From: an uncultured Gammaproteobacteria bacterium | GTDB lineage: Bacteria > Pseudomonadota > Gammaproteobacteria > GCA-001735895 | Length of the DNA: 61,198 nucleotides | Direction: 5' to 3' | Assembly (NCBI GenBank): GCA_947259485.1 | Contig: CAMYLU010000017.1 | Span: 1-61,198, forward strand | Part shown: in pieces, positions 31,320-40,115 of the stretch | Position numbering within the stretch: the stretch's first letter is position 1 | Layout of the letters: the number at the start of each line of letters is the position of its first letter | Notes under the pieces: generated by a model | Database searches by the model: none | Seen by the model: only the letters and a program-made list of their open reading frames with translations | Told to the model about the DNA's origin: nothing | Made by a program: the position numbers and the translations under genes

Positions 31320-32159
31320 ATGAAAAAAGTTCCAGGAGACTCTTTGGACCTGCTCAATCCACCCCGGCTGGATAAACAATCGATAAAGAAATTCTTCAAT
31401 CGTGCTGCTAAATGTTACGATAATGAAGCTATTTTGCACGAAGAGGTAGAAAGTCGACTTTTAGAGAGACTGCAGTATATACGTCACCGTCCGGAGACAA
31501 TCATCGATATTGGCTGTGGTACGGGCAGGGGCGTGCACGGTCTGCAAAAGGCCTATCCACGAGCCCGGGTTTTTGCCGCAGATATTGCGTTTGAAATGCT
31601 GCTACAGGCTCGTTCAAGGTTTCGATTACTATCGAAAAAACGCTTGGTTACGGCTGATATGGAACGCCTTCCGTTTGCCGGACAGACATTCGACCTCGTG
31701 TATTCGTCGTTGGCAATGCCATGGTGTAATGATGTCGGCGCAACAATGAAAGAATTTGCCCGCATCACCCGACCCGGTGGTTTACTGATGTTCTCCAGTT
31801 TCGGTCCCGGTACCCTGTATGAACTGGCCGATAGCTGGCAGATGATGGATTCTCACCCGCATGTTCACCAGTTTGTCGATATGCACGATGTCGGTGACGC
31901 CATGCTGGCAGCCGGTTTTGCCCAACCGGTTGTGGATGCCGAGACAATTCGACTGGAATATCGAGAATTTCGACCACTGCTGGATGATTTGCGCAATATC
32001 GGTGCCAATAACGCGGACCTCGGTCGCCGGCGGGGATTGATGACACCGGCGCAGTTGCGCAAACTGGAAACCTGTTATCGTCAGCATGGATTCGAGGGCG
32101 ATAAGTTTGTTGCGTCCTACGAGGTCGTTTACGGACACGCCTGGATTGATGCCCTTTAA
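31320..32159 (+). CDS. bioC: Malonyl-ACP O-methyltransferase BioC
   Basis: 279 aa. Methylates malonyl-ACP so that it can enter fatty-acid synthesis as a biotin precursor. SAM motif I is IIDIGCGTGRGV; the acidic FAADIAFEML strand, the ADMERLPFAGQTFDLVYSSL segment and ITRPGGLLMFSSFGPGTL are characteristic of BioC. No other biotin gene is nearby. The ATG at 31320 has no ribosome-binding site, whereas an in-frame TTG at 31344 has AGGAG 5 nt upstream, so the true start may be there (271 aa). Confidence 0.88.
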   Translation: MKKVPGDSLDLLNPPRLDKQSIKKFFNRAAKCYDNEAILHEEVESRLLERLQYIRHRPETIIDIGCGTGRGVHGLQKAYPRARVFAADIAFEMLLQARSRFRLLSKKRLVTADMERLPFAGQTFDLVYSSLAMPWCNDVGATMKEFARITRPGGLLMFSSFGPGTLYELADSWQMMDSHPHVHQFVDMHDVGDAMLAAGFAQPVVDAETIRLEYREFRPLLDDLRNIGANNADLGRRRGLMTPAQLRKLETCYRQHGFEGDKFVASYEVVYGHAWIDAL

Positions 32160-32238
32160 ACAATGAAGCTCAATGCGTAAGCATTGTAAAGTTGCCTCGG
32201 AAGGCCCATGTACTCGATCGCAGTCTGGCCGATGTCGA

Positions 32239-32460
32239 TCAGGATGCTGTGGGGACGATACCGTGAGGTTGCAGCCAGCCCATATAGAATGAGAACACGA
32301 TGAAGACGAAAGTCACAATGGAAAGGACGATTCGGACGGTCAGGAGCTTGACGGTTGCATCGGAATTGGTGCGATCCTTGATAAGGCTGAACATACTCGC
32401 GCCGAGGCTGAGCACGATCAGCAGCAACAGGACAGCAATGATAAGTTTTACGATGAGCAT
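32239..32460 (-). CDS. DUF2909 twin-helix membrane protein
   Basis: 73 aa with two transmembrane helices (about 3-28 and 43-65) separated by a short polar loop (KDRTNSDATVK). Small proteins of this type are commonly found beside cytochrome oxidase assembly genes in gammaproteobacteria, and here it is divergent from the SURF1 gene. Function unknown; a link to oxidase assembly is inferred from location. Confidence 0.75.
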   Translation of the reverse strand: MLIVKLIIAVLLLLIVLSLGASMFSLIKDRTNSDATVKLLTVRIVLSIVTFVFIVFSFYMGWLQPHGIVPTAS

Positions 32461-32517
32461 GGTAACTAAAAGGTATACGCTGGGAACTAGTGTACTGGAT
32501 CACGAGTCTTTGTCGAT

Positions 32518-33234
32518 ATGATGATTGGTCGGCGAAGGTTCAAGCCAACGTGGTGGGCGATTGCGCTGACTGCAGGGGGCGTATCGCTATGTGTTGCCCT
32601 GGGGTTGTGGCAACTCGATCGCGCCGCTCTTAAGGAGTCAATCGAATTAAAGTTTGAGCAACGGCTGGGTGAGCAGTACCAGGCCTTTTCAGCGGGTGAT
32701 GCGCTCGATGATATTGAATACCGCAAGCTTTTGCTGCAGGGAGTTTACGATAATACCCGCCACTTGCTGGTCGATAATCAGCTGCACCGCGGCACTGCCG
32801 GTTACTACGTGTTAACCCCTTTGAAGCTCAATGACAGCGATGACCTGATTCTGGTGAACCGCGGCTGGGCGGCATGGGGTGAATCTCGTGAAGCATTGCC
32901 GTCGATACCACCCGCGACGAGCGCCGGCGGCGTAGCGGGCATCGCAAACTATCCGAACGAACCGGCGTTACGCCTTGGCGGAATGAATTTATCTGAGCGC
33001 TGGCCCCGGCTGATTCCCTATATCGACATCGAGGCCCTGCAGTTGCAATTCTCGGGTCGCCTGTTGCCGGTGGTGCTATGGCTGGCACCCGAACAGAGCG
33101 GCGCCTTCGTGCGCGACTGGAACCCGGTCTGGATGAAGCCTGAAAAGAGCCGTGCCTATGCGACGCAATGGTTCGCCTTCGCGTTGATCGCACTCGTGTT
33201 TTTTGTAATTTTGAACCTGCGGAAAATTGAATGA
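32518..33234 (+). CDS. SURF1-family cytochrome oxidase assembly protein
   Basis: 238 aa. Two transmembrane helices at the ends (about 10-30 and 215-235) enclose a periplasmic domain. Family motifs: GLWQLDRAALKE, LLVDNQ, LILVNRGW and the late AYATQWFAFALIAL. Helps insert heme a into subunit I. ATG codons at 32518 and 32521 are both possible starts. The stop overlaps the next gene by 4 nt. Confidence 0.92.
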   Translation: MMIGRRRFKPTWWAIALTAGGVSLCVALGLWQLDRAALKESIELKFEQRLGEQYQAFSAGDALDDIEYRKLLLQGVYDNTRHLLVDNQLHRGTAGYYVLTPLKLNDSDDLILVNRGWAAWGESREALPSIPPATSAGGVAGIANYPNEPALRLGGMNLSERWPRLIPYIDIEALQLQFSGRLLPVVLWLAPEQSGAFVRDWNPVWMKPEKSRAYATQWFAFALIALVFFVILNLRKIE

Positions 33235-33836
33235 ACCAGGAAGAACCCAAACGATTGTTGTGGTACCGGATTAAGCTGCTTGCGCTAATTGCGGTATTCC
33301 TGTCGCCTTTTATCGGTGGATGGCTGGCGCTTTACGTGTTTGATATCAAGCCCAGCAGTGGCAACTACGGCATGCTGGTAGCGCCGGTGAAAAAACTTGA
33401 TTGGCCGCTGCTGGAGACAGTCGACGGTCAACGACACGAGGGCGGATTCGGGCGTAAATGGACCTTTCTGTTATTCAGCGGCGAATCCTGCGATCAACAG
33501 TGTCGATCGAACCTGTTTTATATGCGCCAGATCAGGACCTTGTTGGGACGTGACACCATGCGCCTGCAAAACGTGCTGATCAGCGCGCGACCGCTAAGCG
33601 AAAAAACAAAAATTTACCTGCAGGATTTTCCAAACCTGAAAGTGGTTGAAAACTACCAGGATACGAACCTGTACAGGCAGTTCTACCTCGAGGGTCATGG
33701 CGAGGTCGGCGAGGCTCCGCGCATGTACCTGGTAGATCCCGAGCAGAACCTGATGATGCATTATCCCGCCGAGAACGAACAGGACCGGGTGCTAGAGGAT
33801 ATTAAGAAACTGATGAAGTTATCCCAGATCGGTTGA
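33231..33836 (+). CDS. SCO-like membrane-anchored thioredoxin-fold protein
   Basis: 201 aa. One N-terminal transmembrane helix (about 13-36), then a periplasmic thioredoxin-like domain with CDQQC, a CxxxC motif as used for copper by SCO1/SenC proteins. The SCO distal histidine cannot be placed with confidence (candidates in FYLEGHGEVG or MMHYPAEN). Overlaps the SURF1 gene by 4 nt and precedes ctaB by 87 bp. In related clusters ctaA would follow this type of gene, but it is missing here. Likely role: copper or thiol handling in oxidase assembly. Confidence 0.7.
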   Translation: MNQEEPKRLLWYRIKLLALIAVFLSPFIGGWLALYVFDIKPSSGNYGMLVAPVKKLDWPLLETVDGQRHEGGFGRKWTFLLFSGESCDQQCRSNLFYMRQIRTLLGRDTMRLQNVLISARPLSEKTKIYLQDFPNLKVVENYQDTNLYRQFYLEGHGEVGEAPRMYLVDPEQNLMMHYPAENEQDRVLEDIKKLMKLSQIG

Positions 33837-33923
33837 GTCTGTTATCATCGCGCGATTGAACCGCGGCAAGAATGCCTGTATAAAGCCGCTTTCTTAAAAA
33901 GCATCTTAATTCGCCGAAATTAA

Positions 33924-34826
33924 ATGACAGCGCTTACCCTTGATTCCTGCTCGCAATACTACAAGCTGACCAAACCCAAGGTCGTCTACCTGATCGTGTT
34001 TACCGCGATGGTGGGAATGCTGCTGGCAGCGGACGGGGCGGTACCGCTGGATACTTTCGTATTCGGCTTGTTGGGTATTGGTCTTGCGGCAGCCTCGGGT
34101 GCGGCGATCAACCACGTGGTTGATGAACATATCGACCGTATCATGGAGCGCACCCGTAACCGCCCATTAGTCAGCGGCGAGCTCGATCAAAAATCAGCCC
34201 TGGTTTTTGCACTGTCGCTCGGCGCCCTCGGTATAGCCCTGCTGCTGGTGTTTATTAACCTGCTTACCGCGGTGCTAACCTTGTTTTCGCTGGTCGGGTA
34301 TGCATTGATTTATACCATGTACCTGAAGCGTGCGACCCCGCAGAACATTGTGCTCGGAGGTGCGGCGGGGGCTGCACCGCCATTACTCGGCTGGACCGCG
34401 GTGACTGGAACCGTCGATACCGAGGCCCTGCTGTTATTCCTGATTATCTTCGTCTGGACGCCGCCGCATTTCTGGGCGCTCGCGATCCGTCGTCGGAAAG
34501 AATATGCCAAGGCCGACATTCCGATGCTGCCGGTGACCCACGGCGTCAATTTCACCAAGATCCAGATACTGCTCTATACCATTTTGCTGTTCGTGGTAAC
34601 CATGATGCCGTTTATCGTGCAGATGAGCGGCCTGATATACCTCGCCGGGGCAATTGCTTTAGGAGTCGGATTTCTATATTACGCAATCAAACTGTATCGA
34701 GACCAGGAGCCCAACGTGATCGCAATGAAAACCTTCGGCTACTCGATTTTCTACCTGAGCCTGTTGTTCGCCTTTCTGCTGGCAGATCACTATGCCCGCG
34801 TCTTCATACGCGGCTGGTTTCTCTAG
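33924..34826 (+). CDS. ctaB: Protoheme IX farnesyltransferase (heme O synthase) CtaB
   Basis: 300 aa polytopic UbiA-family prenyltransferase that adds the farnesyl tail to heme B. Seen: YKLTKPKVVYLIVFTAMVGM, the Asp-rich NHVVDEHIDRIMERTRNRPL, and the second motif RRRKEYAKADIPMLPVTHG. About nine membrane helices. Follows the SCO-like gene; its stop overlaps the convergent DUF2970 gene by 4 bp. Confidence 0.95.
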   Translation: MTALTLDSCSQYYKLTKPKVVYLIVFTAMVGMLLAADGAVPLDTFVFGLLGIGLAAASGAAINHVVDEHIDRIMERTRNRPLVSGELDQKSALVFALSLGALGIALLLVFINLLTAVLTLFSLVGYALIYTMYLKRATPQNIVLGGAAGAAPPLLGWTAVTGTVDTEALLLFLIIFVWTPPHFWALAIRRRKEYAKADIPMLPVTHGVNFTKIQILLYTILLFVVTMMPFIVQMSGLIYLAGAIALGVGFLYYAIKLYRDQEPNVIAMKTFGYSIFYLSLLFAFLLADHYARVFIRGWFL

Positions 34827-35056
34827 CTCCCGGTCAGGTAAAGCACCATCTGCACCAGGCCCACCAGCGTTAGCACAAACACGAGTCCAAACAGCAGTCC
34901 CATCCAGATAAAATGGGACATCTTGCCGTGTTTGAAGTCCCGCTCGCGATTGGCGCTGCTCTGTACGCCGATAAATGCCGAGAAGGTACTTTTGAGAAGC
35001 TGCCCGAAACTCAAGTGAGTTGCGTTTTCGGAATGACTGTCAGATTCGTTTTTCAA
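34823..35056 (-). CDS. DUF2970 membrane protein
   Basis: 77 aa: a polar N-terminus (LKSTFSAFIGVQSSANRERD) and a single C-terminal transmembrane helix (about 49-73). DUF2970 proteins are typically encoded beside cytochrome oxidase genes; function unknown. It lies on the opposite strand to its neighbours. Confidence 0.75.
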   Translation of the reverse strand: MKNESDSHSENATHLSFGQLLKSTFSAFIGVQSSANRERDFKHGKMSHFIWMGLLFGLVFVLTLVGLVQMVLYLTGS

Positions 35057-35153
35057 AGTCGGTTTCTCTATCAGTAATGTCGTAATTTAGTCTTGTAGTG
35101 GACGGAATGAAATGTTGAAATAGGGCGTGAAGGGTATCACTTTAGACGTATAA

Positions 35154-35633
35154 ATGGTCAATATCAGCAAAGTCGAATCCCGGGATGCAATTCGGATCGT
35201 GCTATCCCCCAACTGCTCCATCACCTGGAAAGAACTGGTGGTTTTCTATCTTTTTACCTGCGTCATCGCCACTGCCGTCGGTCTCTTCTTTAGCTTCCAG
35301 GGAATGTGGCTGGTACTGCCCTTTTCCGGACTTGAAATGCTGGCCCTTGGTATCGGTCTTTATGTAACCTCGCGCAAGGTTTATCGCAGGGAGATCATTA
35401 CGCTGGACCCGGATCGAACCATGATCGAAAAAGGGGTGCAGCGAGTTGATCAGAGCTGGGAGTTCGAAACGCCCTGGGTCAGGATCATCGACGAACCCAG
35501 GGGTGCCCGCAACTCCAGCCGCAGGCTTGCGATCGGCATGCATGGTGTAGCGGTCGAGGTGGGCGATTTTCTCGCCAATTCGGAAAAGGATCAGCTAGCC
35601 TTTAAATTGAAAGACTGTATAATTCGCGTTTGA
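35154..35633 (+). CDS. DUF2244 membrane protein
   Basis: 159 aa. Two close transmembrane helices (about 26-46 and 50-70) after a short N-terminal PNCSITWKE segment, then a cytoplasmic region with RLAIGMHGVAVEVGDFL near the end, matching DUF2244 proteins that accompany coxBA in many proteobacteria. Function unknown. Separated from coxB by a terminator. Confidence 0.75.
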   Translation: MVNISKVESRDAIRIVLSPNCSITWKELVVFYLFTCVIATAVGLFFSFQGMWLVLPFSGLEMLALGIGLYVTSRKVYRREIITLDPDRTMIEKGVQRVDQSWEFETPWVRIIDEPRGARNSSRRLAIGMHGVAVEVGDFLANSEKDQLAFKLKDCIIRV

Positions 35634-35639
35634 TTTAGC

Positions 35640-35673
35640 GCCGTCTGGATGTCCACGTCCAGGTGGCATTTTT
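35640..35673 (+). terminator. Terminator after the DUF2244 gene
   Basis: 10-bp stem GCCGTCTGGA (35640-35649) with TCCAGGTGGC (35658-35667), two G-U pairs, 8-nt loop, then ATTTTTG. It starts 7 bp after the DUF2244 stop and lies about 75 bp upstream of coxB, so coxB probably has its own promoter between them or depends on readthrough. Confidence 0.65.
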
Positions 35674-35745
35674 GTGTTTAAATGCCGGCACGAGTCACCC
35701 AATTTGCTAAAAAATTGCGACCGTGTGGTACAGGGGAATCAAAGA

Positions 35746-36879
35746 ATGATTTTTAACAAGTTATCGCGACGTTTCTTGGTTATCGTCACGGGCCTGGCTT
35801 CGATGGTTTCGATGTCCGCAGCTCATGCAGAGTACGCGTTGAACATGACTAAGGGTGTTACTCCGATTAGTCAGCAACAGTACGGTTTGCACATGCTGGT
35901 TTTCTGGATTTGTGTTGTTATCGGTGCGCTGGTTTTTGGCGCGATGGCGTGGTCTATCATATATCATCGTAAATCCAAGGGCGCGGTAGCGGCCAACTTT
36001 CATGAAAGCACCACGGTGGAGATTATCTGGACCGTGGTTCCCTTGCTTATTTTGATCGGCATTGCAATCCCGGCGACGGCTACACTGCTGGACCTCGAAG
36101 ACGCCAAGACCGACGCCGACATTACGCTGCAGGTGACCGGTATCCAGTGGAAATGGAAATACACTTACGTCGACGAGGACGTCAGCTTTATCAGCAGTCT
36201 TGCGCAGTCCAGCCGCGATGTAGTCAATGACCCGACTGGCAATGAAAACTACCTGCTCGAAGTTGACGAGCCGGTGGTGTTACCGATCAATAAAAAAGTT
36301 CGCTTCCTGTTCCACTCCAGTGACGTCATTCACGCATGGTGGGTACCGGCGCTGGGAGTCAAGCAGGATTCAATTCCCGGCTTTATCAATGATTCCTGGG
36401 CGACAATAGAAAAACCCGGAATATACCGCGGCCAGTGCGCCGAGCTGTGCGGCAAGGACCATGGTTTCATGCCGATCGTCGTGAACGCGGTAACCGAAGC
36501 AGAATACCAGCAGTGGCTTGTCAGCAAGAAGGAAGAGGCGGCTGCCGCGGCGGCTTCGGCCGAGCAGGAATGGTCAATGAAGGACTTGCTTGCGCGAGGC
36601 GAAACGGTCTACCAGGCCAATTGCTCGGCCTGTCACGGTCCGACCGGCGCCGGTATCCCGGGCGCCTTCCCGGCGATGACCGGTAGCCCGATCGTCCTGG
36701 GTGATGCTGCGGGTCATATCGACATAATCCTCAATGGCAAGGCAGGCACCGCGATGGCGGCCTTCAAGGGGCAGCTTAATGACGTCGATATCGCAGCGGT
36801 TGTGACTTACGAACGTAATGCTTTGGGAAACAGCGTGGGTGACTTGGTTCAGCCATCCGCGATCAAGAATGCAAGATAA
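35746..36879 (+). CDS. coxB: Cytochrome c oxidase subunit II with fused cytochrome c domain
   Basis: 377 aa from the ATG at 35746 (AGGGGA upstream); an earlier in-frame ATG at 35674 lacks a ribosome-binding site and reads across the terminator region. A signal peptide ends near SAAHA. Two membrane helices follow, then the CuA domain with HAWWVPALGVKQDS and GQCAELCGKDHGFMP (Cys, Cys, His, Met ligands). A C-terminal extension carries a class I cytochrome c with the CSACH heme motif. This is the caa3-like arrangement, where the fused heme c feeds electrons to CuA. Confidence 0.96.
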   Translation: MIFNKLSRRFLVIVTGLASMVSMSAAHAEYALNMTKGVTPISQQQYGLHMLVFWICVVIGALVFGAMAWSIIYHRKSKGAVAANFHESTTVEIIWTVVPLLILIGIAIPATATLLDLEDAKTDADITLQVTGIQWKWKYTYVDEDVSFISSLAQSSRDVVNDPTGNENYLLEVDEPVVLPINKKVRFLFHSSDVIHAWWVPALGVKQDSIPGFINDSWATIEKPGIYRGQCAELCGKDHGFMPIVVNAVTEAEYQQWLVSKKEEAAAAAASAEQEWSMKDLLARGETVYQANCSACHGPTGAGIPGAFPAMTGSPIVLGDAAGHIDIILNGKAGTAMAAFKGQLNDVDIAAVVTYERNALGNSVGDLVQPSAIKNAR

Positions 36880-36889
36880 GGGGAATTAG

Positions 36890-38485
36890 ATGTATACAGA
36901 CACAGCACACGATGCAGCTCACGGTGAGCATCATGATCATGGCCCGGCGAAAGGTTTGATGCGATGGGTTACGACGACTAATCACAAAGACATTGGTACC
37001 CTTTACTTGTGGCTGGCATTCACCATGCTGCTGTACGGCGGATCCATGGCAATGATTATTCGCCTGGAACTGTTTCAGCCGGGACTGCAGTGGGTCGAGC
37101 CCCACTTTTTCAACCAGATGACCACGATGCACGGCCTGGTGATGGTTTTCGGAGCGATCATGCCGGCATTCGTTGGGCTTGCCAACTGGCTGATTCCAAT
37201 CATGATCGGTGCCCCGGACATGGCCTTGCCGCGCATGAACAACTGGAGTTTCTGGATTCTGCCGTTTGCGTTCACAATTCTGGCTTCCACGACCTTTATG
37301 GAAGGCGGGGCCCCGGCTTTCGGCTGGACTTTCTATGCGCCCTTATCTACTACCTTCGCGCCGGACACTACTGACTTTTTTATATTTGCAGTTCACCTGA
37401 TGGGTATCTCTTCGGTAATGGGTGCGATCAACGTTATCGCCACCATCCTGAACATGCGCGCTCCGGGCATGACGCTGATGAAAATGCCGCTGTTCGTGTG
37501 GACCTGGCTGATTACGGCATACCTGTTGATCGCAGTAATGCCGGTACTTGCGGGTGCGGTCACGATGATGTTGACCGATCGCCATTTCGGCACCTCGTTT
37601 TTCGATGCCGCCGGCGGTGGTGATCCGGTCATGTTCCAGCACATATTCTGGTTCTTTGGCCATCCGGAGGTTTATATTATGATCCTGCCGGCCTTCGGCG
37701 TGATCTCTGCCATCATCCCGACCTTCGCGCGCAAGCCGTTGTTCGGCTACAGCTCGATGGTGTATGCAACCGCATCGATTGCGATCCTGTCTTTCATGGT
37801 CTGGGCGCACCACATGTTCACGGTCGGTATGCCGGTCGCGGGCGAACTATATTTCATGTACGCGACGATCCTGATTTCGGTACCGACCGGGGTCAAGGTT
37901 TTCAACTGGGTAACCACGATGTGGAAAGGTTCGATGACGTTCGAAACCCCGATGCTGTGGGCGCTGGGATTCATCGTCATGTTCACTATTGGCGGGCTAT
38001 CCGGTTTGATGCTGGGCGTTGCGCCGGTCGATACCCAGTACCATGACACCTACTTCGTGGTGGCACACTTTCACTACGTGCTGGTAACCGGAGCGCTCTA
38101 TTCGATTATCGCGGCTTTCTACTACTGGGTACCGAAGTGGACCGGGCACATGTACGACGAGAAGCTGGGCAAAATCCACTTCTGGTGGTCGACCATTTCG
38201 GTCAACGTTTTATTCTTCCCGCAGCACTTCGTCGGCCTTGCCGGCATGCCGCGACGGATCCCGGATTACTCGCTACAGTTTGCCGAGTTCAACATGATTT
38301 CGAGTATTGGTGGCTTCGCCTTCGGTCTGGCGCAGATATTCTTCCTCTATATCGTTATCAAGACGATCAGGGGTGGTGTAAAAGCAACGGACCGCGTCTG
38401 GGAAGGCGCAACCGGTCTTGAATTCGAGCAACTGCCCTCGCCGCCGCCGTATCACAGCTTCACTGAAGCACCGACGGTTAAGTAA
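36890..38485 (+). CDS. coxA: Cytochrome c oxidase subunit I
   Basis: 531 aa, about 12 membrane helices. Catalytic subunit holding the low-spin heme, the high-spin heme and CuB. Seen: GHPEVYIMILPAFG with the Glu of the A1-type proton channel and the CuB His cross-linked to Tyr, WAHHMFTVG (CuB histidines), and VAHFHYVLVTGALY with the heme ligands. An early ITTNHKD-like segment (VTTTNHKDIGTLYL) is typical. Starts 10 bp after coxB. Confidence 0.97.
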   Translation: MYTDTAHDAAHGEHHDHGPAKGLMRWVTTTNHKDIGTLYLWLAFTMLLYGGSMAMIIRLELFQPGLQWVEPHFFNQMTTMHGLVMVFGAIMPAFVGLANWLIPIMIGAPDMALPRMNNWSFWILPFAFTILASTTFMEGGAPAFGWTFYAPLSTTFAPDTTDFFIFAVHLMGISSVMGAINVIATILNMRAPGMTLMKMPLFVWTWLITAYLLIAVMPVLAGAVTMMLTDRHFGTSFFDAAGGGDPVMFQHIFWFFGHPEVYIMILPAFGVISAIIPTFARKPLFGYSSMVYATASIAILSFMVWAHHMFTVGMPVAGELYFMYATILISVPTGVKVFNWVTTMWKGSMTFETPMLWALGFIVMFTIGGLSGLMLGVAPVDTQYHDTYFVVAHFHYVLVTGALYSIIAAFYYWVPKWTGHMYDEKLGKIHFWWSTISVNVLFFPQHFVGLAGMPRRIPDYSLQFAEFNMISSIGGFAFGLAQIFFLYIVIKTIRGGVKATDRVWEGATGLEFEQLPSPPPYHSFTEAPTVK

Positions 38486-38494
38486 CGGGCGCAG

Positions 38495-38641
38495 ATGGCT
38501 TTGTTGATGCGAGAGAATCAGCCGGATGATTATTTTACCTCTGCCGAGCGGCGCAAGCGGACCTGGCGGATCGTGATTGCACACGTCATTATTGTCGCGA
38601 CGTTTTTCACCGCAACCTTCCTGTGGGGTAATTTTCAGTGA
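38495..38641 (+). CDS. 48-aa cytochrome oxidase small assembly protein
   Basis: Encodes a polar start (RENQPDDYFTSAERRKRTWR) and a single transmembrane helix (about 24-44) ending FLWGNFQ. It begins 9 bp after coxA and its TGA overlaps the ctaG GTG start by 4 nt, so it is embedded and translationally coupled in the cox operon. Small one-helix proteins in this position are known in proteobacterial cox operons and thought to aid assembly; the assignment rests on position and topology. Confidence 0.7.
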   Translation: MALLMRENQPDDYFTSAERRKRTWRIVIAHVIIVATFFTATFLWGNFQ

Positions 38642-39150
38642 AGGTAAGCCCGCTTAGACTGGCTGCGATCCCGCTGCTGATGTTCGGCTTCGGTTTCGCG
38701 CTGGTACCGCTATACGACGTGTTTTGCGATATCACCGGGCTCAACGGAAAAACCGGACGTATCGAAGCTTCGGAAATCGATAACAGCCAGGTTGATAAAT
38801 CGAGAACTATCGAAGTCCGTTTCCTGGCGAATACTGGCAACGGCTTACCCTGGAATTTCCAGCCGTTGGTCAAGATGATGGAGATCCACCCCGGCCAGGT
38901 ATACGAAGCAATGTTCCGCGTGCGCAGCGCCAGCGACGAGCCAACCCTGGGGCAGGCGATTCCGAGTGTGTCGCCCGGACTCGCCGCGGAGTACTTTAAC
39001 AAGACCGAATGTTTCTGTTTTACCGAGCAGGAGCTGGCCGGACGTGAAACAATTGATATGCCGGTGCGATTTGTCGTCGGCACGGGCATTTCGGAAAATA
39101 TCGAGCAGATTACACTGTCCTACACGTTCTTCAGTCTGGACAAGGGCTAG
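38638..39150 (+). CDS. ctaG: Cytochrome c oxidase assembly protein CtaG (Cox11)
   Basis: 170 aa. Delivers copper to the CuB site of subunit I. One N-terminal helix (LAAIPLLMFGFGFALVPLYDVFCD), then a beta-domain with the copper-binding FNKTECFCFTEQ motif. GTG start, set by the 4-nt overlap with the preceding small gene. Followed by coxC after 39 bp. Confidence 0.95.
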   Translation: MKVSPLRLAAIPLLMFGFGFALVPLYDVFCDITGLNGKTGRIEASEIDNSQVDKSRTIEVRFLANTGNGLPWNFQPLVKMMEIHPGQVYEAMFRVRSASDEPTLGQAIPSVSPGLAAEYFNKTECFCFTEQELAGRETIDMPVRFVVGTGISENIEQITLSYTFFSLDKG

Positions 39151-39189
39151 AACCTCTAATGCGTTTAGAATAAAGAGAGAGATAAATCC

Positions 39190-40065
39190 ATGAGTAGTGC
39201 AAGCAACCAAGACTATTACGTACCGCATGGCACCCACTGGCCGATTATCGGCTCGGTCGGATTGGCGTTAACCGTGGTTGGCTTTGCCAATTACCTGCAT
39301 GACACCTGGAGCGCAACACCGATATTTGTCGGTATCGCCATTTTGGTTTTCATGATGTACGGCTGGTTTGGTACCGTGGTCAAGGAGTCGCTGGCTGGCA
39401 CCTATAATGCGCAGGTGGATATGTCGTTCCGTTGGGGCATGGGCTGGTTTATCTTTTCCGAGGTCATGTTTTTCGCGGCCTTCTTCGGTGCACTGTTTTA
39501 TGCCCGTATGTACTCGGTCCCCTGGCTCGATGGTGCCTCTAACAATGACGCGACCGCGCAATACCTGTGGCCCGATTTTGAGGCCGCGTGGCCACTATTG
39601 ATGGCGCCTGTTACAGACAAATACGAGGTTATCACAAAAGCCATGGGCGCCTGGGGATTACCTGCGCTGAACACTATTATCCTGCTGACATCGGGTTTGA
39701 CCGTGACGCTAGCGCACTGGGCGCTGAAGCGCAGGGACAACGTCTGGCTGGTTTACTGGTTATTTGCGACCGTCGCATTGGGTTTCGGCTTCGTACTGCT
39801 GCAGGGTTACGAGTACGTGCATGCCTACCAGGATCTGAACCTGCGGCTCGATTCTGGTATCTATGGCAGCACCTTCTTCATGCTGACCGGCTTTCACGGC
39901 TTCCATGTCACCATGGGCGCAATCATGTTGCTGATTATCATGATTCGCGCCGCCAAGGGGCACTTTTCGCCGGAACATCATTTCGCGTTCGAGGCCGTGG
40001 CCTGGTACTGGCACTTCGTCGACGTGGTCTGGCTGGGATTATTTATCTTCGTCTACTGGCTGTAG
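39190..40065 (+). CDS. coxC: Cytochrome c oxidase subunit III
   Basis: 291 aa, seven membrane helices. Stabilises subunit I and proton uptake. Family segments: RWGMGWFIFSEVMFFAAFF, LLTSGLTVTLAHWAL, LTGFHGFHVTMGAIML and AWYWHFVDVVWLGLFIFVYW at the C-terminus. Last gene of the cox operon, followed by a strong terminator. Confidence 0.97.
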   Translation: MSSASNQDYYVPHGTHWPIIGSVGLALTVVGFANYLHDTWSATPIFVGIAILVFMMYGWFGTVVKESLAGTYNAQVDMSFRWGMGWFIFSEVMFFAAFFGALFYARMYSVPWLDGASNNDATAQYLWPDFEAAWPLLMAPVTDKYEVITKAMGAWGLPALNTIILLTSGLTVTLAHWALKRRDNVWLVYWLFATVALGFGFVLLQGYEYVHAYQDLNLRLDSGIYGSTFFMLTGFHGFHVTMGAIMLLIIMIRAAKGHFSPEHHFAFEAVAWYWHFVDVVWLGLFIFVYWL

Positions 40066-40087
40066 TAGACAGGTAGTTTTTCTAACA

Positions 40088-40115
40088 ACGCACGGCCTAG
40101 GCCGTGCGTTTTTTT
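40088..40115 (+). terminator. Terminator of the cox operon
   Basis: Perfect 10-bp stem ACGCACGGCC (40088-40097) and GGCCGTGCGT (40100-40109) with a TA loop and seven T. Ends the plus-strand cox transcript; its left arm abuts the stop of the convergent GGDEF-EAL gene. Confidence 0.9.
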
